Shown here one piece after another: positions 25,625 through 35,080 of a stretch of DNA of 64,000 bases. The DNA comes from Gammaproteobacteria bacterium. Lineage in GTDB: Bacteria > Pseudomonadota > Gammaproteobacteria > Enterobacterales > Kangiellaceae. Position 1 is the stretch's first letter; every line of letters starts with the position of its first letter. The translations under genes were made by a program, and so were the position numbers. Under the pieces are notes generated by a model that was not told the origin of the DNA, did no database searches, and saw only the letters and a list, made by a program, of their open reading frames with translations. The stretch lies in assembly GCA_013373375.1 (NCBI GenBank), contig JABXHY010000023.1, positions 1 to 64,000 on the forward strand, read 5' to 3'.

Positions 25625-26533
25625 ATGACACTAAAATACGACGTCGTTATTCTAACTGAAGATACTTATACCCAATCTCCTGAGATCAATTGGTATAACT
25701 TGCAGGTACTTCTCGAAGATCATTTAGTACTCGATGCTATTAATTCTTGTGGGCTAAAGGGAGTGATCAAATCTTGGAGTGACCCTGATTTTGATTGGAG
25801 CTCTACTAAGTCAATACTCTTTAGAACCACGTGGGATTATTTTGATCGTTTTCCTGAATTTTCTACCTGGCTAGAACAATTGCCGAAAGACTTAATGAGC
25901 TTTAATAGTCTTGAGACAATTAAGTGGAATATGGATAAACACTATTTACTTGATCTTCAAAGTAAGGGAGTTAATATTGTACCTACACACATTATCAATA
26001 AAAACTCATCAAACTCACTGGTTGAATTAATCGATCTATTGGGATGGGAAGAAGCCATATTAAAACCAACTGTGTCAGGTGCCGCAAGACACACTTACAG
26101 ACTTCATTCGAACGATTTAACGTCCTTCGAAGATAACTTTAGTGAACTGATTAAACATGAAGACTTTATGTTGCAACCTTTTCAAAGCGCAATTGTTAAT
26201 GAGGGAGAACTGTCTTTAATTGTGATCGATGGAAAAGTAACTCATTCAGTTAAAAAAGTTGCGAAACAAGGTGACTTTCGCGTACAGGATGATCATGGAG
26301 GTCAAGTTTACCATTATCAACCAAGCAAAGAAGAAGTCGCGTTTGCAGAAGCCACAATAGCTGCTTGCGACCCCAAACCTATTTATGCTCGAGTCGATAT
26401 CATTCATGACAACCAGGGTTCATTGGCGATTATGGAACTTGAGCTTATTGAGCCGGAGCTATTTTTCAGATTTCATCGGCAAGCGACTTTTCAACTCGCA
26501 GATGCAATTAAGCGAAAACTAAAAAGTCTATAA
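25625..26533 (+). CDS. ATP-grasp protein, glutathione-synthetase/DcsG-like
   Basis: A 302-aa protein whose ATG follows the preceding stop with no gap. The N-terminal part contains FRTTWDYFDRFPEF. The ATP-grasp region includes AILKPTVSGAARHTYR, FMLQPFQSAIVNEGELSLIVI and the metal-binding end YARVDIIHDN...IMELELIEPELFF. The last motif is typical of ATP-grasp ligases related to the cycloserine enzyme DcsG. Such enzymes join a carboxylate to an amine or thiol with ATP; the substrate is unknown. Cytoplasmic. Confidence 0.85.
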   Translation: MTLKYDVVILTEDTYTQSPEINWYNLQVLLEDHLVLDAINSCGLKGVIKSWSDPDFDWSSTKSILFRTTWDYFDRFPEFSTWLEQLPKDLMSFNSLETIKWNMDKHYLLDLQSKGVNIVPTHIINKNSSNSLVELIDLLGWEEAILKPTVSGAARHTYRLHSNDLTSFEDNFSELIKHEDFMLQPFQSAIVNEGELSLIVIDGKVTHSVKKVAKQGDFRVQDDHGGQVYHYQPSKEEVAFAEATIAACDPKPIYARVDIIHDNQGSLAIMELELIEPELFFRFHRQATFQLADAIKRKLKSL

Positions 26534-26534
26534 C

Positions 26535-27206
26535 ATGAAGTTTTCAACCGAAAGTAATCAACACGCTTTCATTGAAACTGTTGGTTACTCTCTTTTGATA
26601 TTAATTATCTTTTTGATTGGACAGTCAGTTTTCGACATTGCTGACTTTTCAAATAAAGCAAATTTTACGGCAATAAGTGTGATGAGTGGATGCGCTGCTG
26701 GAACAATTTCATTATTAATCATTAACCGATTTCAAAGACATATTATCAAGTCTCAAATTCGTTTACACACAAACAAGAGTTGGGCTTACTTGCTTTTGCT
26801 CACGTTGTCAGGTTTATTCAGCATAGCAGTATTTTATTTATTTCAAATATCCGAATTAGAAAACAGAAGTACCCTAATGGAGTTTTTCTCGAGTGGACAA
26901 GCGACCTGGCTACTCATTTTATCAGTTATCATGATAGCGCCTTTATTCGAAGAATTGCTGTTTCGGGGTTTTATGTATCAAGGTTTAAAGTCGACGACGA
27001 ATAATACACTCATTGCTATTTTCATACCCAATAGTGTTTGGTGCTTAATGCATATGGCGCAATATAACTCCATTGGATTATTAGTGATCTTTTCAGTTGG
27101 AATGTTCTTTGGTTATGCCAGGTGGAAGTTTGATAATCTTACCGTGCCAATACTAATGCACATGACGTTTAACGCCACGACAATATTATTCGCATACACT
27201 CTCTAA
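26535..27206 (+). CDS. CPBP-family intramembrane metalloprotease
   Basis: A 223-aa membrane protein with about six helices. The CPBP/Abi motifs EELLFRGFMYQGL (Glu-Glu and Arg), PNSVWCLMHM (His) and HMTFNATT (His/Asn) are complete, so it should be an active type-II CAAX-protease-like enzyme. It starts one base after the ATP-grasp stop and ends the operon. Relatives act in prenyl-protein processing, bacteriocin immunity or signalling; none can be chosen from sequence. Confidence 0.88.
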   Translation: MKFSTESNQHAFIETVGYSLLILIIFLIGQSVFDIADFSNKANFTAISVMSGCAAGTISLLIINRFQRHIIKSQIRLHTNKSWAYLLLLTLSGLFSIAVFYLFQISELENRSTLMEFFSSGQATWLLILSVIMIAPLFEELLFRGFMYQGLKSTTNNTLIAIFIPNSVWCLMHMAQYNSIGLLVIFSVGMFFGYARWKFDNLTVPILMHMTFNATTILFAYTL

Positions 27207-27279
27207 TTGTATTTTCAAATTTAATCAACCGTAACTGCTCTTTATTCGAAAGATCTTAAAAATAACGAAAACTCAACTT

Positions 27280-27305
27280 AAGGGCCCGTTAAACTAAAGG
27301 CCCTT
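27280..27305. terminator. Hairpin between convergent genes
   Basis: AAGGGCC (27280-27286) pairs with GGCCCTT (27299-27305) across 12 nt, in the convergent gap after the CPBP gene. No U-tract. It may end transcription of either side. Its right arm lies in the first unit of the 17-bp array. Confidence 0.4.
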
Positions 27306-27413
27306 CAAATCGGAAAATCTCTCTAAATAAAATATCTCTTTAAATAAGATATCTCTTCAAAAAAGATATCGCTTCAAATTAAATACCCTTGAACTAAAAG
27401 CCACCTTAAACTA
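27295..27413. repeat. Tandem array, 7 x 17 bp, reaching the stop codon of the 1266-aa gene
   Basis: Seven units in strict 17-bp register. The best pair is aagatatctcttcaaaa (27346-27362) and aagatatcgcttcaaat (27363-27379). Outer units are diverged. The last unit ends exactly on the TAG stop codon of the giant gene at 27411-27413. Confidence 0.8.
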
Positions 27414-30400
27414 GAGCGTCATTAAAAATGCAACCAGATCAGCCTTTTCCTGTGGTGTTAATTCTAGCGGCTTGATATCGGTATCTGCCTTTGTGTTTGT
27501 CACAACACCTTCATCATACGCTTCAACAACTTCGGCGATAGTCGCAAAACTTCCATCGTGCATGTAAGGTGCTGTTTTAATTAATCCTCTAAGAGAAGGA
27601 ACTTTAAATAAATGCTTATCGCGTTCTTTCCCTGTAATTTCACTGCGCCCGACATCATTAGATTTGACTATCCCGGTATTTCGAAAACTTTCATCGGTGA
27701 AGTTAGTACCAGAGTGACACCCACTGCACCGCGCTTTAGTGTCAAATAACATCTTGCCTCTTTTTTCTGACTGCGACAAAGCATTATTATCACCAGCATT
27801 CATTTGATCAAAACGAGTTAAAGGTGAAAATTGTATCGATTGAAAACTCGCCAGTGCGGTTGCTAGATCATCAGAGTTTGGAGTCCGGCCAAATATGTCA
27901 TTAAATAACTGTGAGTAATTTGCATCATTCGTTAGCCTTTCAACAGCCTCAGCAATTGGTAGGTTCATCTCATGCTCAGCAGCTATCGGTTGTAGTGCTT
28001 GTTCAGCCAGTGATTGCGCGCTACCACTCCACCCTTGGTGAGTAGAAAACATTCTGTTAAGCAACATGGGAGCGTTACGCGTTCCAGCGTCTGTCGGCTC
28101 GAGTCCTTCAGCAATGGCCACAGAATCAGTAAAGTGCAACTCTCTCTTATGACAAGTGCCACATGAAGTTGAATTACTTTTCGATAATATAGTATCGAAA
28201 AACAATGTTTCGCCTAAGCTTGCCGCATCAAGTGAGAAATCAGTAATTGGATTGATCCGTGTTTTAAGTGCGCTCAAATGGTTGGGAACTTGATCGAGTT
28301 GTAGCGTCGATACTTGCGGCAAAGTCTTCTTGTTCGCGTAAAAGCGCATGTCTTCGTCGGTTCTTGCAACTTTAGACACTTTTACTTCATCTAGTATCGC
28401 TAACCCTGTTGAATTGATTAATCCAATCGCAACATTTCCTGCCGTGTTTAAATTTCCAAAATCACTTATTGATTGCTGTTTAACGTTTTCTCCATTGACG
28501 TAAACATTTAGAACTTTATTGATAGCATCGATTGAAACGCCTATATGAACCCACTGATTACTTTCAATTGTACTTGCGGAACTAGTAATTGTTACTCCAT
28601 TTGTGTCCGAAAGACTCACCACTAATTGGTTTCCGTTTTGTAGATACACTTCTAAACCATTTTCCATGGTAAAAAGTCTTATCTGACCAGAACCACTTAT
28701 TTTATTGAGCCAAAAGTCGACTGACATTTGTGAGTTGAGCAAGTTCCAACCTGAGTTTTTAGAGACTTCAATGTAAGAATTCGCTGGAAAATAAATCGCT
28801 TGCCCTACTCTGCCCACTAATTGATCTTGGTTGTTATATTCATTCGGAAATTTCGCACCTACAAGCGTTCCATTATTAAAATGTCCCGATGTATCATTTG
28901 TACGGGTCACCTGAAAGGTACCTTCACGATTCAGTTGTTCATTCATCCCGTAATACAAAATAAAATCACCATCTAGATAATCGTTAAACGAAACTTCACT
29001 GTAATCATGAGAGTTTGAGCCAAAGATTGGATAAACTGGGCCTGGTGCCGAATAAGGAATTGCAAGGTTTTCAGTATCTTTAAACGGTGACCACATAGTG
29101 GTAAATGCACCAGGGGATGAAAGAAATAATCGACTCAGTCCTCGTTGAGGATTAATCGGGCCATCAATATGACGAACAATCCATCCGGTCCACCGCCCAA
29201 CAACAGAGGTTCCCGTTCTTCTCGCAGGCACACCGTCTCTGGATGCTTGATAAAATAATTCCGAACCATCGCGCGATATCCATGGATAAGCACCCTTTAC
29301 TAATTGGCCAGGCATATATACTTCACCTGTAGCATCAACTAAAGGTTTTTCAGCAATTGGGTAGCGAACTGAAAATGGCATTCCATTTACTAAAGTTTCT
29401 CGATCGTCCCAATACATGTTGGCGACCGATTTTGACTCCGTCCAGTTTTCGGTTGCTCCTGGTGTGTTATTCCAACTGTAAACTAGATTATCGATTCGTC
29501 CATCGTTGGCGGGATGCCCTTGGCAAATCACCAAACGTCCATCAATAGTTGCGGACGGTTCAATACAACGAACATCAGCGCCATCATTAGTTTGAAACCT
29601 TTCAAATTCGCTATCAAATCGTGCGACTTGAATTGCTGCATCAGCAGTTTTTGCGTCTTTGACTATAAACGTTGCTTTACGAACTCCCAGTTGGTCGTTG
29701 TCTCCATTTAACGTCGAGGTAACATACACTAGCGCTTTGTAGGTCTCGAAGTTACCACTCTCTGAATAATTACCTGCACTATCTGAGGGATATGGATTTT
29801 CTAAACCCGCAGCAGGATCAATGACGATCGCCAGCCAGTTAACCTGTAATTCTGGCGCATCTTCATTGGCTAACATTAAAAAGCGACTACTAAAAGCACC
29901 GTTAGAAAAACTAGGAATTCCCTGCTGATTCTTGGTGATGTTTTCTGGTCTCAGTACTTGTGCAAACCAACCTTGCGTTCGCTTAACTACATAGACACGT
30001 CCGTCCCAACTGACAGAATGCCCATTGCCTTCAAAGCTAGTACCGATAACCTCTGGAAACGCGAAAGTTTTGTTTGCCTTGCCAAATAACTCAGACGAAC
30101 TCGGCGTTGAAAAATTATTATCAATAGGGTTAACCGAAACGGTTTCACATAAGCTTCCATCACTGGTTGATGTTTCCCAAACTCGTGCGCCGTTTTCTGA
30201 GTAAATCGCTAAATTTCCGTCGTTATGTAAAATTAAATAGGCGGGTCCCGTGCCCGCAGTTTGACTTGACCAAACCGCGCTACCATCGGCAGCTCGAATG
30301 ACTAAGTTCCCATCACCTTGCATTCGAACTCGGGTTGCGCCTGAGCCGTTAGTGCCCGACGCCCATAACGCTTCACCGTCAGCAACACGTCGCAATACCA

Positions 30401-31211
30401 AATTACCGTCACTTTGCAGTGCTAGTCGGTAAGCATTATCAGTGGATGAAATTGAATCACCTATATCGAGTTGTTGGTCCGCTCTTAAACTGTTATTTCC
30501 AGTCACTGTATCGGTATTATCACAAGGACCAAGTTCTGGATCGGAACCGTCATCGGATCCATCTCCATCTCCATCTCCAGAATCGTCATCTCCGGGTATT
30601 TCCAGAGGAACATGATTGTGAGCAGGGTTTAAATGAGTACTCTTATAAGTTAAAAGATTTTCATCCACTTCGACTCCAGTTTGAGAAGTCGAGTTCATTG
30701 TTACATTTAATACAGATGACGTTGAAGCCTCGACATACTCGAGTCGAAACTCATTTATTCCCTCAGAAAGTTGAATGCTATCCGATTCAATGGTTGACGT
30801 ATTCGTTACATCTATAGACTGAGTTAAAACCGTTTCATTTACAATTAATCGAAAATCGCTGTTGGCTTGTATCGAAAAATTATAGGTTCCTGACGAGGTA
30901 ACGTTGAGCTCAGCAAGATAAACTACACCTATGCGCTCACCTTGCCCAAGATTTAATTGTATGTTTTGAAATGTTTCGCTTCGACTGGGTGTCAAGGTAA
31001 TAAAGTCAGGAAGTCTTTCGAAAGTTAAATCATAAACGTGTGCGACAACGCCAACTTGAATCTCGTTATTGGAACCAGAGCCGTTATCACCATCAGAATC
31101 AGTGGGCTCCTCTTTACCACCAGAGCAGGCAAAAAGAGACAAGGTCACGAGCAGAACGGATATTACTTGGCCAAATCGAGTTGGTCCTTTATTCCTTTCA
31201 ATCATCCGCAT
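27411..31211 (-). CDS. Giant lipoprotein: PA14-like, bulb lectin, propeller-like domain, LamG, di-haem MauG/CCP
   Basis: A 1266-aa exported protein with a lipobox (LFAC, Cys29) and then, by rough residue: Gly/Asp linker; PA14-like beta domain (50-177); Asp/Gly linker; bulb-type lectin repeats (234-354: SDGNLVL, GDGNLVI, NDGNLAI); uncharacterised block (367-747) with propeller-like strands (KGAYPWISRDGSELFYQAS); LamG-like domain (747-960); MauG/cytochrome c peroxidase module (about 980-1266) with CGTCH near 1019, CSGCH near 1163 and APYMHDGSF. Two c-type haems are predicted. Residues 367-1266 are strongly similar to 1270-2180 of the 2306-aa protein. A GGAGAG site precedes ATG 31211. It probably binds a surface glycan and does oxidative chemistry; the substrate is unknown. 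Confidence 0.85.
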   Translation of the reverse strand: MRMIERNKGPTRFGQVISVLLVTLSLFACSGGKEEPTDSDGDNGSGSNNEIQVGVVAHVYDLTFERLPDFITLTPSRSETFQNIQLNLGQGERIGVVYLAELNVTSSGTYNFSIQANSDFRLIVNETVLTQSIDVTNTSTIESDSIQLSEGINEFRLEYVEASTSSVLNVTMNSTSQTGVEVDENLLTYKSTHLNPAHNHVPLEIPGDDDSGDGDGDGSDDGSDPELGPCDNTDTVTGNNSLRADQQLDIGDSISSTDNAYRLALQSDGNLVLRRVADGEALWASGTNGSGATRVRMQGDGNLVIRAADGSAVWSSQTAGTGPAYLILHNDGNLAIYSENGARVWETSTSDGSLCETVSVNPIDNNFSTPSSSELFGKANKTFAFPEVIGTSFEGNGHSVSWDGRVYVVKRTQGWFAQVLRPENITKNQQGIPSFSNGAFSSRFLMLANEDAPELQVNWLAIVIDPAAGLENPYPSDSAGNYSESGNFETYKALVYVTSTLNGDNDQLGVRKATFIVKDAKTADAAIQVARFDSEFERFQTNDGADVRCIEPSATIDGRLVICQGHPANDGRIDNLVYSWNNTPGATENWTESKSVANMYWDDRETLVNGMPFSVRYPIAEKPLVDATGEVYMPGQLVKGAYPWISRDGSELFYQASRDGVPARRTGTSVVGRWTGWIVRHIDGPINPQRGLSRLFLSSPGAFTTMWSPFKDTENLAIPYSAPGPVYPIFGSNSHDYSEVSFNDYLDGDFILYYGMNEQLNREGTFQVTRTNDTSGHFNNGTLVGAKFPNEYNNQDQLVGRVGQAIYFPANSYIEVSKNSGWNLLNSQMSVDFWLNKISGSGQIRLFTMENGLEVYLQNGNQLVVSLSDTNGVTITSSASTIESNQWVHIGVSIDAINKVLNVYVNGENVKQQSISDFGNLNTAGNVAIGLINSTGLAILDEVKVSKVARTDEDMRFYANKKTLPQVSTLQLDQVPNHLSALKTRINPITDFSLDAASLGETLFFDTILSKSNSTSCGTCHKRELHFTDSVAIAEGLEPTDAGTRNAPMLLNRMFSTHQGWSGSAQSLAEQALQPIAAEHEMNLPIAEAVERLTNDANYSQLFNDIFGRTPNSDDLATALASFQSIQFSPLTRFDQMNAGDNNALSQSEKRGKMLFDTKARCSGCHSGTNFTDESFRNTGIVKSNDVGRSEITGKERDKHLFKVPSLRGLIKTAPYMHDGSFATIAEVVEAYDEGVVTNTKADTDIKPLELTPQEKADLVAFLMTL

Positions 31212-31367
31212 GTCAGCTCTCCAGTAAGTTAACGCACATCTTTACACTAATACTGGTTAAAGTTTATCAATCTATCTCAGTACCAGATGAGTAAATATTG
31301 CCTTTTTAACGGACTGAAGCGCCAATTTGCGAACCGGTCGACAATTTATCTAAGGATAATGAGCTCT

Positions 31368-31400
31368 TGATGTGAATCTCTTCATTTGAGCCTCACATCA
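31368..31400. other. Inverted repeat upstream of the giant lipoprotein gene
   Basis: TGATGTGA (31368-31375) and TCACATCA (31393-31400), perfect 8-bp arms 17 nt apart, between the 175-aa gene stop and the giant gene start. It could be a terminator stem for the 175-aa gene without U-tract, or a regulatory dyad for the giant gene. Confidence 0.4.
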
Positions 31401-31430
31401 CAGCATTCCAACCTCAAGCTTCTTTAAAGG

Positions 31431-31958
31431 TTATTTTGACTGAAGAGCTTTTTCGCTCAGTTTGTGCATAAAGGTTGTAAGTGTATCGGCCTCTTTAACC
31501 CAACTGCACAGAGACAAGGTTACGGGTTGGTTTCCTTCTTTTTCAAAGATGACATACTTGGTCTGTTTAAGCTTTTTATGACACATGCCACCGTTTTCTT
31601 GATCATAAGCGGATATGTAAGGAATTTGTGCTTTGCTACCTTTAATCACTTCCAAAACTTCAAAATATCCTCTGGTTGGATTTGCGCCAAACGGACCCAT
31701 AATTTCTCTTTCTAGATGTCCATTCAAATTTTCTTCTTCAATTACGACAGTTTCGATCTGATTAACTTCAACAATCAAAACATGCTTCGACTGTTCAAGC
31801 ATCTCTTCTGGTGGAGTAAACCTACAAGAGCATGCATTCGCTCGGTTCATCAAAGAAAGAATAAGCAGTATCGCTAAACCACCATATTTTAAATATGAGA
31901 GTTTGAATTGAGCAGTTGAATAACGAATTATTTTATAAATTGTCATATTGAACTCCAT
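31431..31958 (-). CDS. Secreted TIMP/NTR-like protein
   Basis: A 175-aa protein (or 171 aa from a second ATG at 31946, which has GGAG 6 nt upstream). A long signal peptide ends ANA, so the mature protein begins CSCRFTPPEEMLEQSKHVLI. An N-terminal CxC followed by a beta-rich OB-like domain with further cysteines (GGMCHKK, LSLCSW) is the pattern of bacterial TIMP/netrin-like proteins. In animals such proteins inhibit metalloproteases; in bacteria the role is unknown. It lies upstream of the giant lipoprotein gene on the same strand with a 219-bp gap. Confidence 0.6.
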   Translation of the reverse strand: MEFNMTIYKIIRYSTAQFKLSYLKYGGLAILLILSLMNRANACSCRFTPPEEMLEQSKHVLIVEVNQIETVVIEEENLNGHLEREIMGPFGANPTRGYFEVLEVIKGSKAQIPYISAYDQENGGMCHKKLKQTKYVIFEKEGNQPVTLSLCSWVKEADTLTTFMHKLSEKALQSK

Positions 31959-32407
31959 TGCTGCATTCCGGTATTAAAGTCACTCATAGTGACTGAAGCT
32001 GGTTTTGAGTTTGAAGGCCCTTTCTTAATGATTACCAATTAAACATCGGCCTTCCAAATGGATTATGCTCTAATCCTTCAGTAGAAATGTCATCGACCTG
32101 TCATGAGTTTTTCATAACTACTCTTTTCAATCTTCGAAAATTGTGTTCATTATTCGATCATTACTTTCTTTCGATTAAAACTAAATTTTTATCTCCAAAC
32201 AAAATAATTCAAACAAGTGTTTTTTGATGTAGCGCATCATATTAAAGCAACGCACTCCTCTGGAACCCGCATTGCACCGTCTAAATGCAAATATCTCATG
32301 AAAAAGTTTGCGTCTCTTAAACATAAAATTCACATTAAATTCATCAACTGGTAGAAGGTCGCACCAGTTTGGAGCAAACAACAAAAAAAGCGATATGGGA
32401 CCAAGTT
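31959..32407. other. Divergent intergenic region
   Basis: This 449-bp region between the TIMP-like gene and the CocE-type gene holds no convincing gene; a 67-codon minus-strand frame with a TTG start was rejected. AACTGGT (32346-32352) and ACCAGTT (32363-32369) form a 7-bp inverted repeat about 40 bp before the CocE start, which could be an operator. Confidence 0.4.
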
Positions 32408-34033
32408 ATGAATCGAATAAAACTCGTAAATTTAGTCATTGCAATAGTATCAATTTTTATTAGTACAGCATTAAGCGCCAAAATTTGCGTTCAACTGCCC
32501 AATTTTTCATCTGACAAATTTCAATTTAAAGATGACATCAAAGTGTCCTCATTCGATGGATCTAAAATCGCGGCAAATGTTTTCACTCCAAAAGGTAATG
32601 CGCCGGCCAATGGATACCCTGCAATAATTTTCGTCAACAGTTGGGTTCTTGAGGAGCACCAATACATAATCCAAGCGAAACAATTTGCTGAAAAAGGTTA
32701 TATTGTTTTTAGTTACAGCGCTCGAGGTTGGGGTTGTTCCGAAGGCGAAGTAAATGTCGGTGGCCCAAAAGATATTCAAGATTTAGGCTACGTTATTGAT
32801 TGGTTAATAGCGAATACCAACGTCGACCAAGAAAACATTGGAATAAGCGGTATTTCTTACGGCTCAGGTATTAGCCTACTCGGCCTTGCTCAAGAACCTC
32901 GTATTAAAACAGCAGTAGCAATGAGTACTTGGGGCTCTCTATCAGAATCACTTTATCAAAATGAAACACCCCGATTGTTTTGGGGATTCCTATTGGTTAG
33001 CAGCGGATTTATTACTGCTGACTTAGAAGCGGCTATCGGAAGTAATTACGCCAATTTAGTGTTTAATCGAAAAATTCCGCAAACACTTGATTGGGCTGCG
33101 AAACGATCCGTTGATCAATACATCGATTTAATAAATGCGCGAAATGCACCGGTATATTTATCGAATAATTTTGGCGATAACTTATTTCAACCGAATAATT
33201 TAATGAAGTTTTATGAAAAGTTAACCGTTCCCAAAAGATTAGATTTAAGTCAAGGTACGCACGCCAGTGCTGAAGGTTTCGGCATGGTCGGCCTTAACAG
33301 TTATACCTGGAACAATACTCATCGCTGGTTCGATTATTGGCTGAAAGGCATTCAAACTAATATTCTTTCCGATCCACCTGTTACTATGGATGTTGCAGGA
33401 ACGGTTCCAAGACAAAATTATTCGAATTGGCCAATACCAGAAGCAGTAGAACAAACATTTCATCTTGCTCCCAGAGGATTAGTATCTAACGGTGAATTAA
33501 GAACCTCGCCCTATTCTCCTTGGTGGCCGAAAAAAAATACCATTCACAGTGGCATTGATACTATAGCAACGACAGGTATTCCTTTGTTATCAGAAGTGTT
33601 AGACGCTCATTTAAATCTGCCAGTAAAAACATGGTTGAATGGAATACTTCGAACTAACGGAATATTTTTTGAATCAAGACCGCTATCAAACAAAATGCGG
33701 ATACGAGGGATTCCTAAAATTCAATTGAATATAGAGCCTTCTTTATCACAGTATCAGTTGAATGCTTATCTTTATGATGTCGCGCCAAACGGTATTGGAA
33801 CCTTAATTACCCACGGTCCATTTACCGAATACGATGCGACAAGTTATCGTGACAGAACAATCAATTGGGAAATGGTAGCGACCGCTTATGATATTCCTCG
33901 AGGCCACCGATTAGCCGTAGCATTTGATACGTTTGACGCACTGTATGCGGTGCCAACCATATTACCTTACAAGGTTGAGTTTAAATTTAACAATCGAACT
34001 GACTCAACATTAACGGTTCCTGTGGTTCAGTAA
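32408..34033 (+). CDS. Secreted CocE/NonD-family alpha/beta hydrolase
   Basis: About 541 aa from ATG 32408 (GGGA 7 nt upstream), with a signal peptide cleaved near LSA|KI. The catalytic domain (about 45-330) has the X-Pro dipeptidyl-peptidase/CocE layout: SYSARGWGCSEGE, nucleophile GISYGSG, candidate acid NNFGDNLF and His in QGTHAS. The C-terminal jelly-roll of the family follows (about 370-541; DIPRGHRLAVAFDTFD). Members hydrolyse acyl esters or N-terminal X-Pro dipeptides. It is flanked by the two giant exported proteins and is likely periplasmic or secreted. Confidence 0.88.
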   Translation: MNRIKLVNLVIAIVSIFISTALSAKICVQLPNFSSDKFQFKDDIKVSSFDGSKIAANVFTPKGNAPANGYPAIIFVNSWVLEEHQYIIQAKQFAEKGYIVFSYSARGWGCSEGEVNVGGPKDIQDLGYVIDWLIANTNVDQENIGISGISYGSGISLLGLAQEPRIKTAVAMSTWGSLSESLYQNETPRLFWGFLLVSSGFITADLEAAIGSNYANLVFNRKIPQTLDWAAKRSVDQYIDLINARNAPVYLSNNFGDNLFQPNNLMKFYEKLTVPKRLDLSQGTHASAEGFGMVGLNSYTWNNTHRWFDYWLKGIQTNILSDPPVTMDVAGTVPRQNYSNWPIPEAVEQTFHLAPRGLVSNGELRTSPYSPWWPKKNTIHSGIDTIATTGIPLLSEVLDAHLNLPVKTWLNGILRTNGIFFESRPLSNKMRIRGIPKIQLNIEPSLSQYQLNAYLYDVAPNGIGTLITHGPFTEYDATSYRDRTINWEMVATAYDIPRGHRLAVAFDTFDALYAVPTILPYKVEFKFNNRTDSTLTVPVVQ

Positions 34034-34044
34034 TTTATAAACCT

Positions 34045-34092
34045 GGAACTTAATTGAATCGGTTCTTAATTGAATCAATGCTTAACTAGTTA
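34045..34092. repeat. Tandem array, 3 x 16 bp
   Basis: Units ggaacttaattgaatc, ggttcttaattgaatc and a diverged aatgcttaactagtta, starting 11 bp after the CocE stop codon. Confidence 0.75.
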
Positions 34093-34157
34093 GATCAGAA
34101 GTTTGAAAATTACAGAACTCTTTTTCCAAACTGAAAGTAAAATTAAATATTCAAAAC

Positions 34158-34208
34158 AAAAGCTGCGAGTTGTTATCGACATTTTATTGTAACTATCGCA
34201 GCTTTTTT
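34158..34208. terminator. Bidirectional terminator between convergent genes
   Basis: AAAAGCTGCGA (34158-34168) pairs with TCGCAGCTTTT (34196-34206) over a 27-nt loop. A T-run follows on the plus strand (for the CocE gene) and a TTTTG tail on the minus strand (for the TPR gene, whose last codons form one arm). Confidence 0.65.
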
Positions 34209-35065
34209 AATTCCTTTTCTGCCATGCTCTTCAGATCTTTCATTGCAGGAATCGATTGACGATGCTCAGGCAGCTCTGCAATTTTTTTCAAAACTTGTCC
34301 GTAATAATCGCGCGCTAATTCTGCCTGCTGACCTATCGCTAAAACTTCACCTTTCCGAAACAACCACTGAGGAGTACTCTTTACCGCTTCAGGGTAATCA
34401 TCAAGTTTGTCTAAAGCTTTGTTGTAAAGTTTGCTTTCAACATACAGGTCAACCATAGGTTCAAGTAACACGACTAAGTTTCCAAACCGCTTTATGCCTA
34501 AACTGACACCAGTTTCAACTCGATCCAGAGGCATTGGGTCTTGCTCGATTTGCACAGCTAAGCGTGCTAGATAAAGATCTGGAGAATGCTGGGTACTGAA
34601 CACAATCGCTTTATCATATTCACGTTCAGCATCAAAAAAGTTATTGAGCGCGGTCAAAATTTTTGCATTCAGGCTTAGAGCACCAACAGCTCGCGGATGC
34701 CGAGCGAGATAACCATCCAGGGTTTCCTTCGCTTGCTCAAGGTTTCCTTGATGAAAATAAACATAGGCTAACCAGTAATCCGCCTGAGCCAGTTCGGAAT
34801 CATCGACATTCGAATCAGTCCCGTCTTTGCGGTATTGCTTACGCAATTCCTGAACACGTTTTAAATCCGTTAATGCCTCTTTCCAATGTTTCGAGTCCGC
34901 ATGAATAATCGCTCGTTGCAAATATATTTTTGCGGGATCAACATCTTGCTCAAATTTCTTATTTATTTGTTCAATGCGACTATGCCCTGTTCCGTGAGGC
35001 CAGACCAAGTTAGTCGCACTGGCTGAAGCAATCAAAAACACACCAATTCCTTTCAATCTTTTCAT
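34193..35065 (-). CDS. Exported TPR protein, partner of the 2306-aa protein
   Basis: A 290-aa protein with a short signal peptide (ending near ATNLVWPHG) and about five TPR-like helical pairs (AKIYLQRAIIHADSKHWKEAL, ADYWLAYVYFHQGNLEQAKETL, RAVGALSLNAKILTAL and others). It begins 15 bp after the giant gene's stop, so the two form an operon. TPRs bind proteins, so it may be a periplasmic assembly or docking factor for the giant protein; that is inference. No catalytic motif was seen. Confidence 0.82.
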   Translation of the reverse strand: MKRLKGIGVFLIASASATNLVWPHGTGHSRIEQINKKFEQDVDPAKIYLQRAIIHADSKHWKEALTDLKRVQELRKQYRKDGTDSNVDDSELAQADYWLAYVYFHQGNLEQAKETLDGYLARHPRAVGALSLNAKILTALNNFFDAEREYDKAIVFSTQHSPDLYLARLAVQIEQDPMPLDRVETGVSLGIKRFGNLVVLLEPMVDLYVESKLYNKALDKLDDYPEAVKSTPQWLFRKGEVLAIGQQAELARDYYGQVLKKIAELPEHRQSIPAMKDLKSMAEKELKKLR

Positions 35066-35080
35066 TACTGTATCTACTAC

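Noticed and set aside
31368..31400. CRP-like site
   Set aside because: The TGTGA and TCACA arms are 17 nt apart rather than 6, so they do not fit a CRP dimer.
32181..32384. 67-codon minus-strand frame before the CocE gene
   Set aside because: TTG start without a ribosome site, no family resemblance, lies in a divergent promoter region.
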